Part shown: one piece after another, positions 45,210 through 54,518 of the stretch
Layout: the number at the start of each line of letters is the position of its first letter
Position numbering within the stretch: the stretch's first letter is position 1
Assembly: GCF_002995745.1 (NCBI RefSeq)
Contig: NZ_PVXQ01000001.1
Coordinates: 1-64,000, forward strand
Direction: 5' to 3'
Length of the DNA stretch: 64,000 nucleotides
Origin: Clostridium vincentii
GTDB taxonomy: Bacteria; Bacillota; Clostridia; Clostridiales; Clostridiaceae
Translations under genes and position numbers: made by a program
The notes under the pieces: generated by a model
Seen by the model: the letters and a program-made list of their open reading frames with translations, nothing else
Database searches by the model: none
Told to the model about the DNA's origin: nothing

Positions 45210-45917
45210 CTACAACCACCGCCAGTTAGGTAAGATTTCTACCTTGCTAACAGTACCAATCCATTCAATAATATTTACTCCTGTTTTTAGCTTTGGGAAC
45301 TCACCTGTCATTTTTTCATTTAAACTATTTCCTTCATCATCATAACAGTCTTGTATTTCTGAATTAATTATTACCTTTCCATTTATATCAATTAACTTTA
45401 TCTGTTCATTGTTAATCTTTAATGTAATATCTCCTAAGCAATAAACAGAGATAATTGGGTCACTTTCTATATTCCCAGAATTTATAACCTCTGTTGCTGA
45501 CTGATTAATAGTGCTTAAGGTATTCTCTACTAAATACTTAAAGGGCTTACAGTTAAATATAATAGGAAAATCTAAAACGCATCTAAAGACTGTCTTAAAA
45601 TCTATTGAATTTACTACTTGAGCTCTATACTTTTTATTAGGGTTAAAGCTAAAAATTAAATCACTTTCACCAGCTTCAAATAGCCATGCCTTTATATTAT
45701 CCATCTTATCCATTAGATTATTTCTATCTTTAGAAGTGCACTCTAAAACAATGGTTATATCATCATAAGTCCCTTCATCAAATATTAAGTTTGAGTTTCT
45801 TCCAGGTATATTGATATATGATACTCTCCTTTTAGGGGAAGGAATACTGGGCCTACTTGAAACTATAATGCCATAATCAGTGAAACTATTTTTACCACCA
45901 AAAGTAAAGCTAAGCAT
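45210..45917 (-). CDS. Distal tail protein (Dit)
   Basis: 235 residues. FGGKNSFTDYGIIVSSRPSIPSPKRR and IPGRNSNLIFDEGTYDD are the N-terminal Sipho_tail motifs. It connects the tail tube to the tip proteins. The ATG overlaps the tape-measure stop (TAATG). Confidence 0.88.
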   Translation of the reverse strand: MLSFTFGGKNSFTDYGIIVSSRPSIPSPKRRVSYINIPGRNSNLIFDEGTYDDITIVLECTSKDRNNLMDKMDNIKAWLFEAGESDLIFSFNPNKKYRAQVVNSIDFKTVFRCVLDFPIIFNCKPFKYLVENTLSTINQSATEVINSGNIESDPIISVYCLGDITLKINNEQIKLIDINGKVIINSEIQDCYDDEGNSLNEKMTGEFPKLKTGVNIIEWIGTVSKVEILPNWRWL

Positions 45918-48553
45918 TAGGTAACACCCCTTCCCATTGATACTCTTTGCCTATAAAAATCAAGTTCATAAGCAAGTTGTTCTATATCTTTATCAGTGTT
46001 GTTAATAAAATTCTCAATATTAAGAGTTAAGCCCCCACCATTTACATTACCTTTTACTTTTTCAATGGCTCTAGCCATGAGTTCATCAAGTCTATCTATT
46101 GGTAGAACTGCTTCAGTTCCAGCTTCACCTACTCCAATGACACTAGGTCTATTAAAAATACCTCCGCTTGCATACCAATCAACTGCTAAATGAGGAACTT
46201 GTGGAGGCGATAAACTAAATTTTCCGTCCAAACTAAAATGTGGTAGATTAATATGGGGTAACTTTATATTTAAACCACTAAAGAAGTTCTTTATCTTATC
46301 AATCTGATCTTTTACAAAATTAACTGCAGCATTAATTGGTGACATTATTGCTGATTTAATTCCTCCCCACACAGAAGTTGTAACCCCTAAAATGCTATTC
46401 CACACATTAGAAACAGTATTTTTTATGCCATTAACTGTATTTGTAAATAGGCTTGTTACACCACTCCACATATTTGAAAAGAAACCTGAGATTGAATTCC
46501 AAACTGCCATGGTTGTATTTTTGATTCCATTCCATACTGCGCTTAAAGCTGACTCTATAGCATTCCATACAGTAGTTGTTACTGATTTTATTATGTTCCA
46601 AGCTGTAGTCAAAATAGAAACTATGGAATTTATTATTGGTGTAATAAAATTCACTATTGAATTCCATACTGTACTTATAACAAAGGAAATTGCATTAAAT
46701 ACTGTAGTTGTAACTTCTTTTATTGTATTCCATGCTCCTGTAATAAAATTAACTATTCCTTGAATTATTGGATTCAAAAATGCTACAATTCCATTCCAAA
46801 CGGTACGTATCACTCCAGATACAGCATTCCATACAGTTGTTGTTACTGTATGAATAAGCTGCCATGCAACACTAATCACAGCTACAATTATATTTATGGC
46901 GGTTTGAACAATAGAAGAAATTATAGTCCAAGCACCCATAAAAATTGTCTTTATTACTTCCCATATAAAAGCAAAAGTTGTTTTTACACCTTCCCATATA
47001 GTTTTAATGACATTTGCTATTCCCTCAACTATTGGAAGTACCACTGCCTTTATTGACTCCCAGGTAGATACTATAGCTGTTTTTATTGCTGTTACTGAAT
47101 TGCCTATGCTAGTTTTAAGCCACTCCCATACCCCACTGATTGAAGCTTTTATGGTATCCCAATTTTTATAAAGAAGTACACCTACGGCAATAAGTCCAGC
47201 TATAACAGCAATTACAATTCCAACTGGTCCAGTTATTGCTGTAAATACTGCTCCAAGTGCAGCTGATGCACCTCCAGCTGCTGCAATAGCACCTGAAACT
47301 GTACTAAATATTGAAACTAAAGTCCCAATGATGGTAATTACTTTCCCAACGATTAAAATTATAGGTCCAAGCGCCACTACAATTAACCCTATTTTAACTA
47401 TTGTTTCTTGTTGTTCCTTAGACAGCCCTTGAAATCTATCCATTAACGGTTTTATAACAGCCATAAGCTTTTCAAGTATTGGAATTAATATCTGACCAAA
47501 CTGAATACCTATCTGCTCTGCTTGTTCTTTCATTATTCTTATCTTATTAGTTGGACTGTCCATTGTTCTTCCAAGGTCACCTTGAGCATTTTTAGTAGCT
47601 TCCATAATTGCTCCATACCTTGCTTGAACCTTTTGTGCTTCAGTAAGTTCTTGTCCCTGCTGTGCAATACCGTTAGTATAAGCATAAGTCTTTATTGTAG
47701 TATCATTAACTAAAATACCTAAAGCTTTTAATGGTTCTGCTTCACCTGTGATTCCTGACTTTAGCTTTTGAAAAGCCTCTTCAGGCTTAAGATTATAAAA
47801 AGATGCCATATCATAAGAGAGCTGTGTTAATCCTTCTGACATATTTAAAGATTCCTGCCCTGTAAGCCCCATAGATGTAAGCATTGCATTGTAGGTGGCT
47901 ACACTTTCTCTTACACTATAAGCATTTAATCCGAGAGCCTTAGAGGTTTCTTCTGACCACTTTCTTGCATCTCCTGCCATGGAACCCATAGATACTTCAA
48001 AGAGATTTTCTGACTCTTCAGCATCCATAGCCATTTTAGCTGCGGCAGTTCCAATTGCTAAGAGAGGTAATGTAACAGCTGTTGAAAGTTTAGTTCCAAC
48101 TGAGGACATTTTCTCACCTACAGCCTTCATCTTTTCGCCTGCTTTGTCCATACTTTGAGAAAGTTTGTACCAAGCAGAGCTTTTAGTGTTCAATTCTTTG
48201 GTCGTTTGCTTAAGCTCATTTTGCATTTTATTAAGTTCTGCTGTAGCATAATTTAGCTTTATTTTAAGGTTTTCTGTTGCTTTAGCATCTTCACCCTTTT
48301 TCTCTACACTTTCTTGAAAGCTTTTATTTAAAGCCGCAACTTTATCTTTTTGAAGATTTATTTGTTTGTTTAAAGTATCTGCTTTAAGTCTTAGTCCATC
48401 AGTAGACTTACCAAAGTCACCAAGCTTAGTGCTTGCTGCTGAAAATTCACTTTGAACTAATTTTAAGCCCCTTTGAATTTTTGCTACGCCTTCTTGAAAC
48501 CCTCTATCATCAAGACCTACTCTTGCTACAACTGTACTTGTATCTGCTGCCAT
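45917..48553 (-). CDS. Tail tape measure protein
   Basis: 878 residues. An N-terminal coiled coil (20-150) is followed by the TMP_1 core (MAMDAEESENLFEVSMGSM, LGLNAYSVRESVATY). Several hydrophobic stretches lie at 375-460. Residues 500-770 form a tandem array of Trp-centred repeats (VWNAI, VWNGI, AWNTI, VWNSI). A length of 878 residues predicts a tail of roughly 130 nm by the usual 1.5 angstrom per residue rule. Confidence 0.94.
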   Translation of the reverse strand: MAADTSTVVARVGLDDRGFQEGVAKIQRGLKLVQSEFSAASTKLGDFGKSTDGLRLKADTLNKQINLQKDKVAALNKSFQESVEKKGEDAKATENLKIKLNYATAELNKMQNELKQTTKELNTKSSAWYKLSQSMDKAGEKMKAVGEKMSSVGTKLSTAVTLPLLAIGTAAAKMAMDAEESENLFEVSMGSMAGDARKWSEETSKALGLNAYSVRESVATYNAMLTSMGLTGQESLNMSEGLTQLSYDMASFYNLKPEEAFQKLKSGITGEAEPLKALGILVNDTTIKTYAYTNGIAQQGQELTEAQKVQARYGAIMEATKNAQGDLGRTMDSPTNKIRIMKEQAEQIGIQFGQILIPILEKLMAVIKPLMDRFQGLSKEQQETIVKIGLIVVALGPIILIVGKVITIIGTLVSIFSTVSGAIAAAGGASAALGAVFTAITGPVGIVIAVIAGLIAVGVLLYKNWDTIKASISGVWEWLKTSIGNSVTAIKTAIVSTWESIKAVVLPIVEGIANVIKTIWEGVKTTFAFIWEVIKTIFMGAWTIISSIVQTAINIIVAVISVAWQLIHTVTTTVWNAVSGVIRTVWNGIVAFLNPIIQGIVNFITGAWNTIKEVTTTVFNAISFVISTVWNSIVNFITPIINSIVSILTTAWNIIKSVTTTVWNAIESALSAVWNGIKNTTMAVWNSISGFFSNMWSGVTSLFTNTVNGIKNTVSNVWNSILGVTTSVWGGIKSAIMSPINAAVNFVKDQIDKIKNFFSGLNIKLPHINLPHFSLDGKFSLSPPQVPHLAVDWYASGGIFNRPSVIGVGEAGTEAVLPIDRLDELMARAIEKVKGNVNGGGLTLNIENFINNTDKDIEQLAYELDFYRQRVSMGRGVT

Positions 48554-48568
48554 TACATCACCTCCCCC

Positions 48569-48771
48569 TTAGAAAATAACATTATCTATATAATCAGTAT
48601 CTTCTTGTTCCTCAATTCCATTTACTCTTTTATATATATTGAAAAGAGCTTGCAGTTTCTTAGGTGTACTCCTCCAGAACTGTTCTTCTGTCATTTTTAA
48701 AAGATTTGTTCCCAAATAGAAAAGCCACTCCCAATCCCATCCTTCAGAATTAGTGTGGCTTTCTATTCCCC
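48569..48771 (-). CDS. Tail assembly chaperone frameshift extension (gpT)
   Basis: No start of its own. The gpG frame ends ATG GGG GAA TAG; a -1 slip on GGGGGAA enters a frame reading SHTNSEGWDWEWLFYLG and on to YIDNVIF before TAA at 48569. The WDWEWLFYLG and EEQFWRSTPKKLQAL motifs match the T part of gpGT in Firmicute siphoviruses. The extension is about 65 residues and links the chaperone to the tape measure. Confidence 0.82.
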
Positions 48772-49086
48772 CATGTTTTCAGTTACTTCTGGCATTGCTA
48801 TCAACAATGCTTCATTAATAGTTGTTCCTAATCTCTCCATATCATTTAAAGTAAGCATTCTTCCTACTTCTTTTAAAGTCACACTTTCATCTTCAGCTTT
48901 AATTGCTGAATAAATCAGTGCTCTTATTGCTTTTATTTTTCTATTCTGTAAATCTTCAAAGGCTTGATTAATATCACCATATACCTCTTCTAATTCACAG
49001 AAGGTGTTCATATCAAACTTTAATTCATATTCTTTATCACTAAGTTTGAACTTTATTCCTTTATTTTTAAGTTCTGATGCTTTCAT
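48763..49086 (-). CDS. Tail assembly chaperone gpG
   Basis: 107 residues between the major tail protein region and the tape measure, the usual gpG place. The sequence MKASELKNKGIKFKLSDKEY reappears in a broken copy at 49985-50127. It ends at the slippery GGGGGAA site. Confidence 0.82.
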   Translation of the reverse strand: MKASELKNKGIKFKLSDKEYELKFDMNTFCELEEVYGDINQAFEDLQNRKIKAIRALIYSAIKAEDESVTLKEVGRMLTLNDMERLGTTINEALLIAMPEVTENMGE

Positions 49087-49106
49087 TATTTCAGCTCCTT
49101 TCTTAA

Positions 49107-49137
49107 ATTAAAAAAGAGCAACTAATCATTAGTTACT
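49107..49137 (-). terminator. Terminator after the 73-residue gene
   Basis: GAGTAACTAAT/ATTAGTTGCTC with one mismatch and six T on the minus strand, starting over the stop codon. Confidence 0.8.
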
Positions 49138-49354
49138 CCTTAATTTTATACCTAACAGTATCATCAACTGTTACTGATGCTATTTTTCTAAATAACTCTT
49201 CATATTTTCCTGGTACTACTCTACTTGGATATATTCCATACCAAATAGGTAATGTACATTCCAGACAAGCCCTCTTTACTCCATTGTATTCATATACATT
49301 ACCATCTGTATCTACTATTTTAACTAACTTTGTTCTCACTTTTGCTTCCTCCAT
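49133..49354 (-). CDS. Small protein of unknown function in a tail-region insertion
   Basis: 73 residues, with KIVDTDGNVYEYNGVKRACLECTLPIWYG and a conserved-looking VDDTVRYKIKE tail. It has its own terminator and lies between gpG and the GIY-YIG gene, so it is probably accessory cargo. Not recognised. Confidence 0.55.
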   Translation of the reverse strand: MEEAKVRTKLVKIVDTDGNVYEYNGVKRACLECTLPIWYGIYPSRVVPGKYEELFRKIASVTVDDTVRYKIKE

Positions 49355-49493
49355 TTTTCTTTTATTATAGGGAAATCTCCTCTAATCTTTCAAAAATTAA
49401 TTTCACTTTATAACATTGCAAATACATGGTATAAACAAGACGCATTTTTAATAACCTTATACCTTGTACTATATGAACTTAGATGAAAATTTT

Positions 49494-49928
49494 CTATTTA
49501 AATGTAAGAAACACCGGCTTTAATAGTTTTGTTAAAATAATTTCAACCAATTGTCTTTCTTCTTCACTTTCAAATTCTCTCCAATATATTTCTACTTCCC
49601 CGTTATATTCTGCAAAAAATCTATCCCATCTCGATTTCTCTTTAGGACAATTATCAGGTATTGGTTTATAGGATTCTACATAATGATTTCTTATTCTATT
49701 AGATAATGGTTTAGCTTTCCCAATATACAGGTAATCTCCATCCTTCATATAAATATATATTCCTGATTTATTACCAACTTGTTCACTGATGTAATTATAC
49801 TGTTCTTTTTTCTCTTGTTTACTCTCTGGAAAACAATGATTTAACTTGAATGAGTTCCACGTTTCTTTTGAAACTGGAAGAATTCTTTCTTCTTCTAAAC
49901 AAAAAGTCAATTTATCAACTATATTCAT
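49494..49928 (-). CDS. GIY-YIG endonuclease
   Basis: 144 residues. Central GIY-YIG module: GIYIYMKDGDYLYIGKAKPL with the catalytic Tyr, then the Arg in SNRIRNHY and a Glu about 40 residues on. The small size and location inside the tail operon, next to a duplicated gpG fragment, suggest a homing-type or recombination nuclease. Confidence 0.82.
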   Translation of the reverse strand: MNIVDKLTFCLEEERILPVSKETWNSFKLNHCFPESKQEKKEQYNYISEQVGNKSGIYIYMKDGDYLYIGKAKPLSNRIRNHYVESYKPIPDNCPKEKSRWDRFFAEYNGEVEIYWREFESEEERQLVEIILTKLLKPVFLTFK

Positions 49929-49984
49929 TTTTAAAACCTCCTACTGCATAAAATATTTTAATATTCTTAATCGTAAATTATTAC

Positions 49985-50127
49985 TTAAATATTACAGTAA
50001 TCATCATAGACTTCTTGTAATTCACTGAAGGTTTTCATATCAAATTTAAGCTCATACTCTTCGTTGTTAAGTTTAATTTTTATTCCTTTATTTTTAAGTT
50101 CTAATGCCTTCAAATAAATCTCATCCA
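49985..50127 (-). pseudogene. Truncated duplicate of gpG
   Basis: The minus strand reads KALELKNKGIKIKLNNEEYE and continues LKFDMKTFSELQEVY before a stop. It matches the first 40 residues of gpG (49086) at about 70% identity. The rest of the gene is missing, so a 5' gpG copy has been left behind by an insertion or unequal exchange. Confidence 0.8.
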
Positions 50128-50147
50128 CTCTGCTCTTTGGCAAGAAA

Positions 50148-50175
50148 AAGGATTTACGTTAATAGTAAATCCTCT
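50148..50175 (-). terminator. Terminator after the membrane protein gene
   Basis: GGATTTACTATTAACGTAAATCC hairpin (8-bp stem) with five T on the minus strand. It falls in front of the broken gpG copy. Confidence 0.75.
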
Positions 50176-50255
50176 CGAAATTTAAATAATATCTTACTTT
50201 ATATTCTCCTATGAAATTAATGGTATATTATAGGTGATCTATATCAAAAATTACT

Positions 50256-51251
50256 CTATTCAACTTGAAATTTCCAATTATATACGTATTGAGATATATA
50301 GCTGAGCTCAACAGTGTAATATCCATTATAGATGTTACTAAGAGTATAGCTTTTATCATAAGCACCATTCCATAACATATCTGACACTAAGGGGTTTCCA
50401 GATTCATCACGAATAATTATTACCAATTGATTTCCTGCATTCCCATAAATTCCAAGATCTCTACCCGCTTCAACATAAACTCTCCAAGTTTGAGTGTTAT
50501 CTATATCAGAAATTTTTTCATATCTATTTTTTTCAATTTGTTCTGCCATTACCTTATCGTCAGCTTCTTGTTTAGTTCGAGCTATGGCGTCAGATTGTTG
50601 TTTAGCTCGAGCTATGGCATCATCTTCAAGCTTCTGTTTTTTATCTTTTTCTTTTTGGGCTTCTTTTTGGGCTTCTGTAGTTATAATTCCTGTATACTTA
50701 GTAAGAACAATAGACTCTGCACCAGAGTACTTATCAAATGCAACACCTATGCCGTCTGAACGTAATAATGCCTCATTCCAATAAACTTCTCTTGTTTTAT
50801 TTGGATATTTTATTGAGGCTTCAAGAATCAAATCTTTAATAGCTACCGAATTATTGCTTTGCACATAACCTTCTTTTAATTTCACAATAACAGATAATCT
50901 ATCCGGATCAAATGGTTCCTTAGTTATTTCTAATCCTTCTATATTACTTGTAATTATAATGTTGTTGTAAGTATTTAATTTTGATTTCTCGTGTTTATTA
51001 GAAGCATTTACACTAGCAATCACAATAAAAACTATAGCTATAACCATGCTTACAACTATTTTATTGTGGATAAGTTTATTTTTTGCTTCATTAAAATTAA
51101 GCCTCATACTAATTTTTAATTTATTTTTATTTACTATAATTATATTTTTTATTTTTTTCATCTGAATCTTACCTTTTTCAGATAAAAATAGCCATATTAC
51201 TGTCCAAATCCAACTTAATAATTCTAAAATATTTAATATCACTTTTTTCAT
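50256..51251 (-). CDS. Membrane-anchored accessory protein
   Basis: 331 residues from the ATG at 51251, after GGGGGA. Hydrophobic segments near 5-20 and 65-85. A region with two near-copies of AIARxKQxxD (AIARAKQQSD, AIARTKQEAD) follows, and the last 100 residues are beta-rich with GDEY-like loops (GIYGNAGNQLVIIIRDESGNP). Not a tail protein by sequence. It lies between the major tail protein and the broken gpG copy, with its own terminator: a probable moron. Confidence 0.65.
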   Translation of the reverse strand: MKKVILNILELLSWIWTVIWLFLSEKGKIQMKKIKNIIIVNKNKLKISMRLNFNEAKNKLIHNKIVVSMVIAIVFIVIASVNASNKHEKSKLNTYNNIIITSNIEGLEITKEPFDPDRLSVIVKLKEGYVQSNNSVAIKDLILEASIKYPNKTREVYWNEALLRSDGIGVAFDKYSGAESIVLTKYTGIITTEAQKEAQKEKDKKQKLEDDAIARAKQQSDAIARTKQEADDKVMAEQIEKNRYEKISDIDNTQTWRVYVEAGRDLGIYGNAGNQLVIIIRDESGNPLVSDMLWNGAYDKSYTLSNIYNGYYTVELSYISQYVYNWKFQVE

Positions 51252-51375
51252 AGTTATCCCCCAAAAAATTATTAAATTATTCATACATAAAATCCATTTT
51301 TTATAAAATTATATCATAATTTTGCATAATAGTACATAAAACGTCTAATAATTTGTCACTTTTTAACTTCTATTA

Positions 51376-51945
51376 TTATATCGGATTTGGCTCACTAGGT
51401 ACCACAGTAAACCAAGCACTTATGATTGTTGCATCCACACCTTGAACATCCTCATCACAAATGAATCTATAGTTACCATCTGATTCTCTTGAATAGAAAT
51501 TCCCTTTAATCTTCGCGCTTTGTGCCTTTGGCTTTTCTGCTTCAGTATCATATTCATCTGTAGCAAGTTCAAATTTACCCTTTAGTAGCCACACAAATCT
51601 AAACTTCCCACTATTCTTCTTTGACTTAAATCCTAAAGCTATAGTTGGTGGTATATCATCTTTATTTTCAATAAGAACGCCTTTCACAACCTTTGATCCC
51701 TGAAGCTTTGCTCTACTTTCAAGTGATAGTTGATTTACTTCTATTTCAACATCTACCCCTTCAAAAGCAGTAATTATATCTTCAACTGCATCATCTGAAT
51801 AAATATTTTCTGAATTTGACTTTGGTGAAAGTTTTGCACTTATTGCTCTTTCGAGTTTTATTGGTGGATCATAGGTTGTTGCTGTGGCATCATCTGTTTT
51901 CAATATAGCAATATGAATATCTCTTAACCCTATTTGTCTAGCCAT
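51376..51945 (-). CDS. Major tail protein, phi13 family
   Basis: 189 residues. IGLRDIHIAILKTD, then YSDDAVEDIITAFEGVDVEIE, then the ALGFKSKKNSGKFRFVWLLKGKF core are typical of phi13-type tail tubes. It forms the tail tube around the tape measure. Confidence 0.88.
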   Translation of the reverse strand: MARQIGLRDIHIAILKTDDATATTYDPPIKLERAISAKLSPKSNSENIYSDDAVEDIITAFEGVDVEIEVNQLSLESRAKLQGSKVVKGVLIENKDDIPPTIALGFKSKKNSGKFRFVWLLKGKFELATDEYDTEAEKPKAQSAKIKGNFYSRESDGNYRFICDEDVQGVDATIISAWFTVVPSEPNPI

Positions 51946-52276
51946 TTATATCACACTCCTCTAAATAATAAAATTTAAGACCTTTATGATAGATTTTAGT
52001 ATCTTCCTCATAAAGGTCTATTTCATTTAATCTTTTAAACCCTGCATTAAGCAAAAGTTCTTTTATAGTTTTTACTACATCTATATAATCTACTTTTGAC
52101 CATAGATCTACTTGAATATAATGTGCTGTCAAAGCCTCTTCGTCATCCTCATATTCTTCTCCTGTAGCCAAGTATTCATAGAAAGTAATATAAATTTGAG
52201 CTTTTCCACTATACCTTTGAAAAGCTACTGGAATATTAAGTGGTTTTAGGGCATCAATAATCAGTTTATTAATCAT
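51938..52276 (-). CDS. Tail completion/terminator protein
   Basis: 112 residues. Lies between the HK97 gp10-like connector and the major tail protein. YITFYEYLATGEEYEDDEEA and VDLWSKVDYIDVVKTI resemble gp17-like tail terminators. Overlaps its neighbours by a few bases. Confidence 0.7.
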   Translation of the reverse strand: MINKLIIDALKPLNIPVAFQRYSGKAQIYITFYEYLATGEEYEDDEEALTAHYIQVDLWSKVDYIDVVKTIKELLLNAGFKRLNEIDLYEEDTKIYHKGLKFYYLEECDING

Positions 52277-52665
52277 TCTTCAAGACCCCTTTTCAATTCT
52301 TCCATAATGGTTTGATTTATTTCTCTTTTATTTTCAATTAGGGAGTTCTCAGCCCAATGCTGTGCAGGTATTTTACTTGTCCCCCATTCTGTAAATTTAC
52401 TATAGAAGAACTCTGAGTTATCTCCTTTATTAGGTCCAATATTAACAAAGTCCACACCATCTTCCTTTCTTATTTTTGACACTTGTATATTTTCTGCCAT
52501 ATGCTTTTTAGCTTCTCCAGACCTAGGTGCTTTTCTCTCCATGCTTGTCTTTACAAGTTCTCCGGCTTTATCTAACGCCTTCTTTTTAATTATTTCACCT
52601 TTTGATCCCAGCTTATTTACTTTATCAATAAGTTCAGCCATCCCTTCAAGTTCAATGCTAGCCAC
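52273..52665 (-). CDS. HK97 gp10-like head-tail protein
   Basis: 130 residues, starts MASIELEGMAELIDKVNKLG, with KKALDKAGELVKTSMERKAPRSG, the family signature. Overlaps the head-closure gene by eight bases. Confidence 0.82.
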   Translation of the reverse strand: MASIELEGMAELIDKVNKLGSKGEIIKKKALDKAGELVKTSMERKAPRSGEAKKHMAENIQVSKIRKEDGVDFVNIGPNKGDNSEFFYSKFTEWGTSKIPAQHWAENSLIENKREINQTIMEELKRGLEE

Positions 52666-52984
52666 CGATATCCACCTCCAAAGCTTTTATTTCAAGATAC
52701 TTATTTGCATAGTCCCTATTATCAATGGAAGTTATATTGTACGGCTTATCCTTAAATATAATTCTCATTGATGTATCCATATCATCTATGTGCCTTATTA
52801 AAAACTTCACAGTTTTCTCTGCTTGAATTGCTGCTGCTTGATAATATTCTCTGCCGGATAAATTAGAAACTGATGCCCATACTGTTTTATAATCTTGCCA
52901 AGCTTCAAGCTCAAATCCATTTTTATTTACTACTGTAGTAAATTTCTGAATAATTATTCTATGCCTTAAATCACCTATCTCCAT
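52658..52984 (-). CDS. Phage head closure/adaptor protein
   Basis: 108 residues. IGDLRHRIIIQKFT and DYKTVWASVSNLSGREYYQA are the classical head-tail adaptor motifs. Joins the connector ring to the tail. Confidence 0.88.
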   Translation of the reverse strand: MEIGDLRHRIIIQKFTTVVNKNGFELEAWQDYKTVWASVSNLSGREYYQAAAIQAEKTVKFLIRHIDDMDTSMRIIFKDKPYNITSIDNRDYANKYLEIKALEVDIGG

Positions 52985-52988
52985 AACA

Positions 52989-53264
52989 TCACCAGCTTTC
53001 CTTTCTATATGAAAATAGTATCCTTGTCATTGTTTCAAGAACATCTTTAACCTCAAAGTTCTCTCTTTTTTCATACATATTAGCTACTGCATATAATATG
53101 GCTTGCTTTACTGTTTCTGGTACTATAGTAAATTCAGATATAGGATATCTTAAAATCCCTTCACATATTTCTTCTGCTGTAATTATAAAATTGGTGATGA
53201 GTGCATTTTCTTCATCCCCATCAACTCTTAAATATAATTTAACTTCTTCCAATGAAATGACCAT
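52989..53264 (-). CDS. Head-tail connector, gp6-like
   Basis: 91 residues. MVISLEEVKLYLRVDGDEEN and NFIITAEEICEGIL match the QLRG/gp6 DNA-packaging connectors. Confidence 0.85.
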   Translation of the reverse strand: MVISLEEVKLYLRVDGDEENALITNFIITAEEICEGILRYPISEFTIVPETVKQAILYAVANMYEKRENFEVKDVLETMTRILFSYRKESW

Positions 53265-53300
53265 ACACCCACCCCCATCATTTTTATTACACTATAATAA

Positions 53301-54497
53301 CTAAACTTTCATTTGCAGTACTTTAATAGCTTCAGGAAGTATTAGCTTACCATCAACTCTTTGCGTTGCTTTAAAACCGACTTGTCCTGTTGCTGCATAT
53401 AGTTCATTTAGTCTTTGGAAGGATCTACCTTGTCTATCCGCTACCCAATAGTAGCTAAAATCACCAAAGGCAATAGCTCTAGCTGCTGATCCTAGTACTG
53501 GTACATAAGCAGAAGTTTTTACAGGTCTATTTAAAATAGTATCTGGTTGTCCTGCTGTAATTGAGGGTTGCCAAATATACTGACCATTTCCATCCTTAAG
53601 CTTTCTAATAGCCTTAACTGTAGCATCATTCATAGTAAATATAGAATTCTTCCTATAAGGTGATTTTAGAGAATAGAATAAATCCATAATCTCATCAATA
53701 GTTATAGCTGTGGCACTTGCCGCTGTAATCCCAAGAGTTGCCCCACCAGTTGCATTGAATATTCCTGTAGGCTTTCCAGTACCATCCCCTATAAAGAAAG
53801 CTTCCTCCTCTCTTGCCCCGATTCTTCTAGCAAACTCTTTTGCTATATAACTCTCTAAATTAAAAACACTATCATTAAGAAGTTCCTCAGAAACCTTAAT
53901 CATAGTGGCTAATTTATATGCTCCTATAGATACTTGTCCAAATGAATCATCAGATTCTGGAATTACTCCTTCTTCATCTACCCAAGATGCTGTTCCTTTA
54001 GTTGCTACAACAGGGATTTTCTTATCTCCTGAAGATGTAGTAATTACATTGGCAAGTTGTCTAAATATATTTTGTTCTTCTAAGCTTTCAATTAATATTT
54101 TTTCAAACTCATCTGGTGCAAGGAAGCCGCCTTCACTGTCAGTTCCAATTTGCAAAGCATTTTGTACATCAAAGCTGTTCTTGTTTCTCATGGTCTTCCA
54201 GAATGCAGTGTTATACTCGTTTGATGCCCTTCCTGTTTTTTCTTCACTGTGATTAGCGTTTGGTTTATTTCTTATAGCATTAGAAGTCGCCTTTGACAGT
54301 TCCAAATCAAGTGCCGATTGTCTCTCTAATCTGTCTATTTCCTTTCCTAAGTTTACAACATCTGCTTCCATTTTTTCATAAGTTGATGTGTCCTCTGCTG
54401 ATAATAATCCATTACCATTTCTTTTATTATCTAGGAAAGCTTTTGTACTATCCCATAGGTTTGCTCTTTTTTCTCTAAGTTCTAATATTTTATTCAT
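53301..54497 (-). CDS. Major capsid protein, HK97 family
   Basis: 398 residues from the ATG at 54497, with GGAGG eight bases upstream. A delta-domain-like coiled coil (1-80) is followed by the HK97 fold: QIGTDSEGGFLAPDEFEKILIE, EEAFFIGDGTGKPTGIF and QRVDGKLILPEAIKVLQMK. The N-terminal part is probably removed by the ClpP-like protease next to it. Confidence 0.93.
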   Translation of the reverse strand: MNKILELREKRANLWDSTKAFLDNKRNGNGLLSAEDTSTYEKMEADVVNLGKEIDRLERQSALDLELSKATSNAIRNKPNANHSEEKTGRASNEYNTAFWKTMRNKNSFDVQNALQIGTDSEGGFLAPDEFEKILIESLEEQNIFRQLANVITTSSGDKKIPVVATKGTASWVDEEGVIPESDDSFGQVSIGAYKLATMIKVSEELLNDSVFNLESYIAKEFARRIGAREEEAFFIGDGTGKPTGIFNATGGATLGITAASATAITIDEIMDLFYSLKSPYRKNSIFTMNDATVKAIRKLKDGNGQYIWQPSITAGQPDTILNRPVKTSAYVPVLGSAARAIAFGDFSYYWVADRQGRSFQRLNELYAATGQVGFKATQRVDGKLILPEAIKVLQMKV

Positions 54498-54518
54498 AAC
54501 ACATTCCTCCAAAATTTA

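Noticed and set aside
46392-47056. Long plus-strand frames within the tape measure gene
   Set aside because: They are antisense to a tape measure gene with clear repeats and have no ribosome-binding sites or recognisable domains.
46400-47100. Regularly spaced repeats that could suggest a CRISPR array
   Set aside because: The units code for Trp-centred tape measure repeats and vary in sequence; there are no unique spacers.
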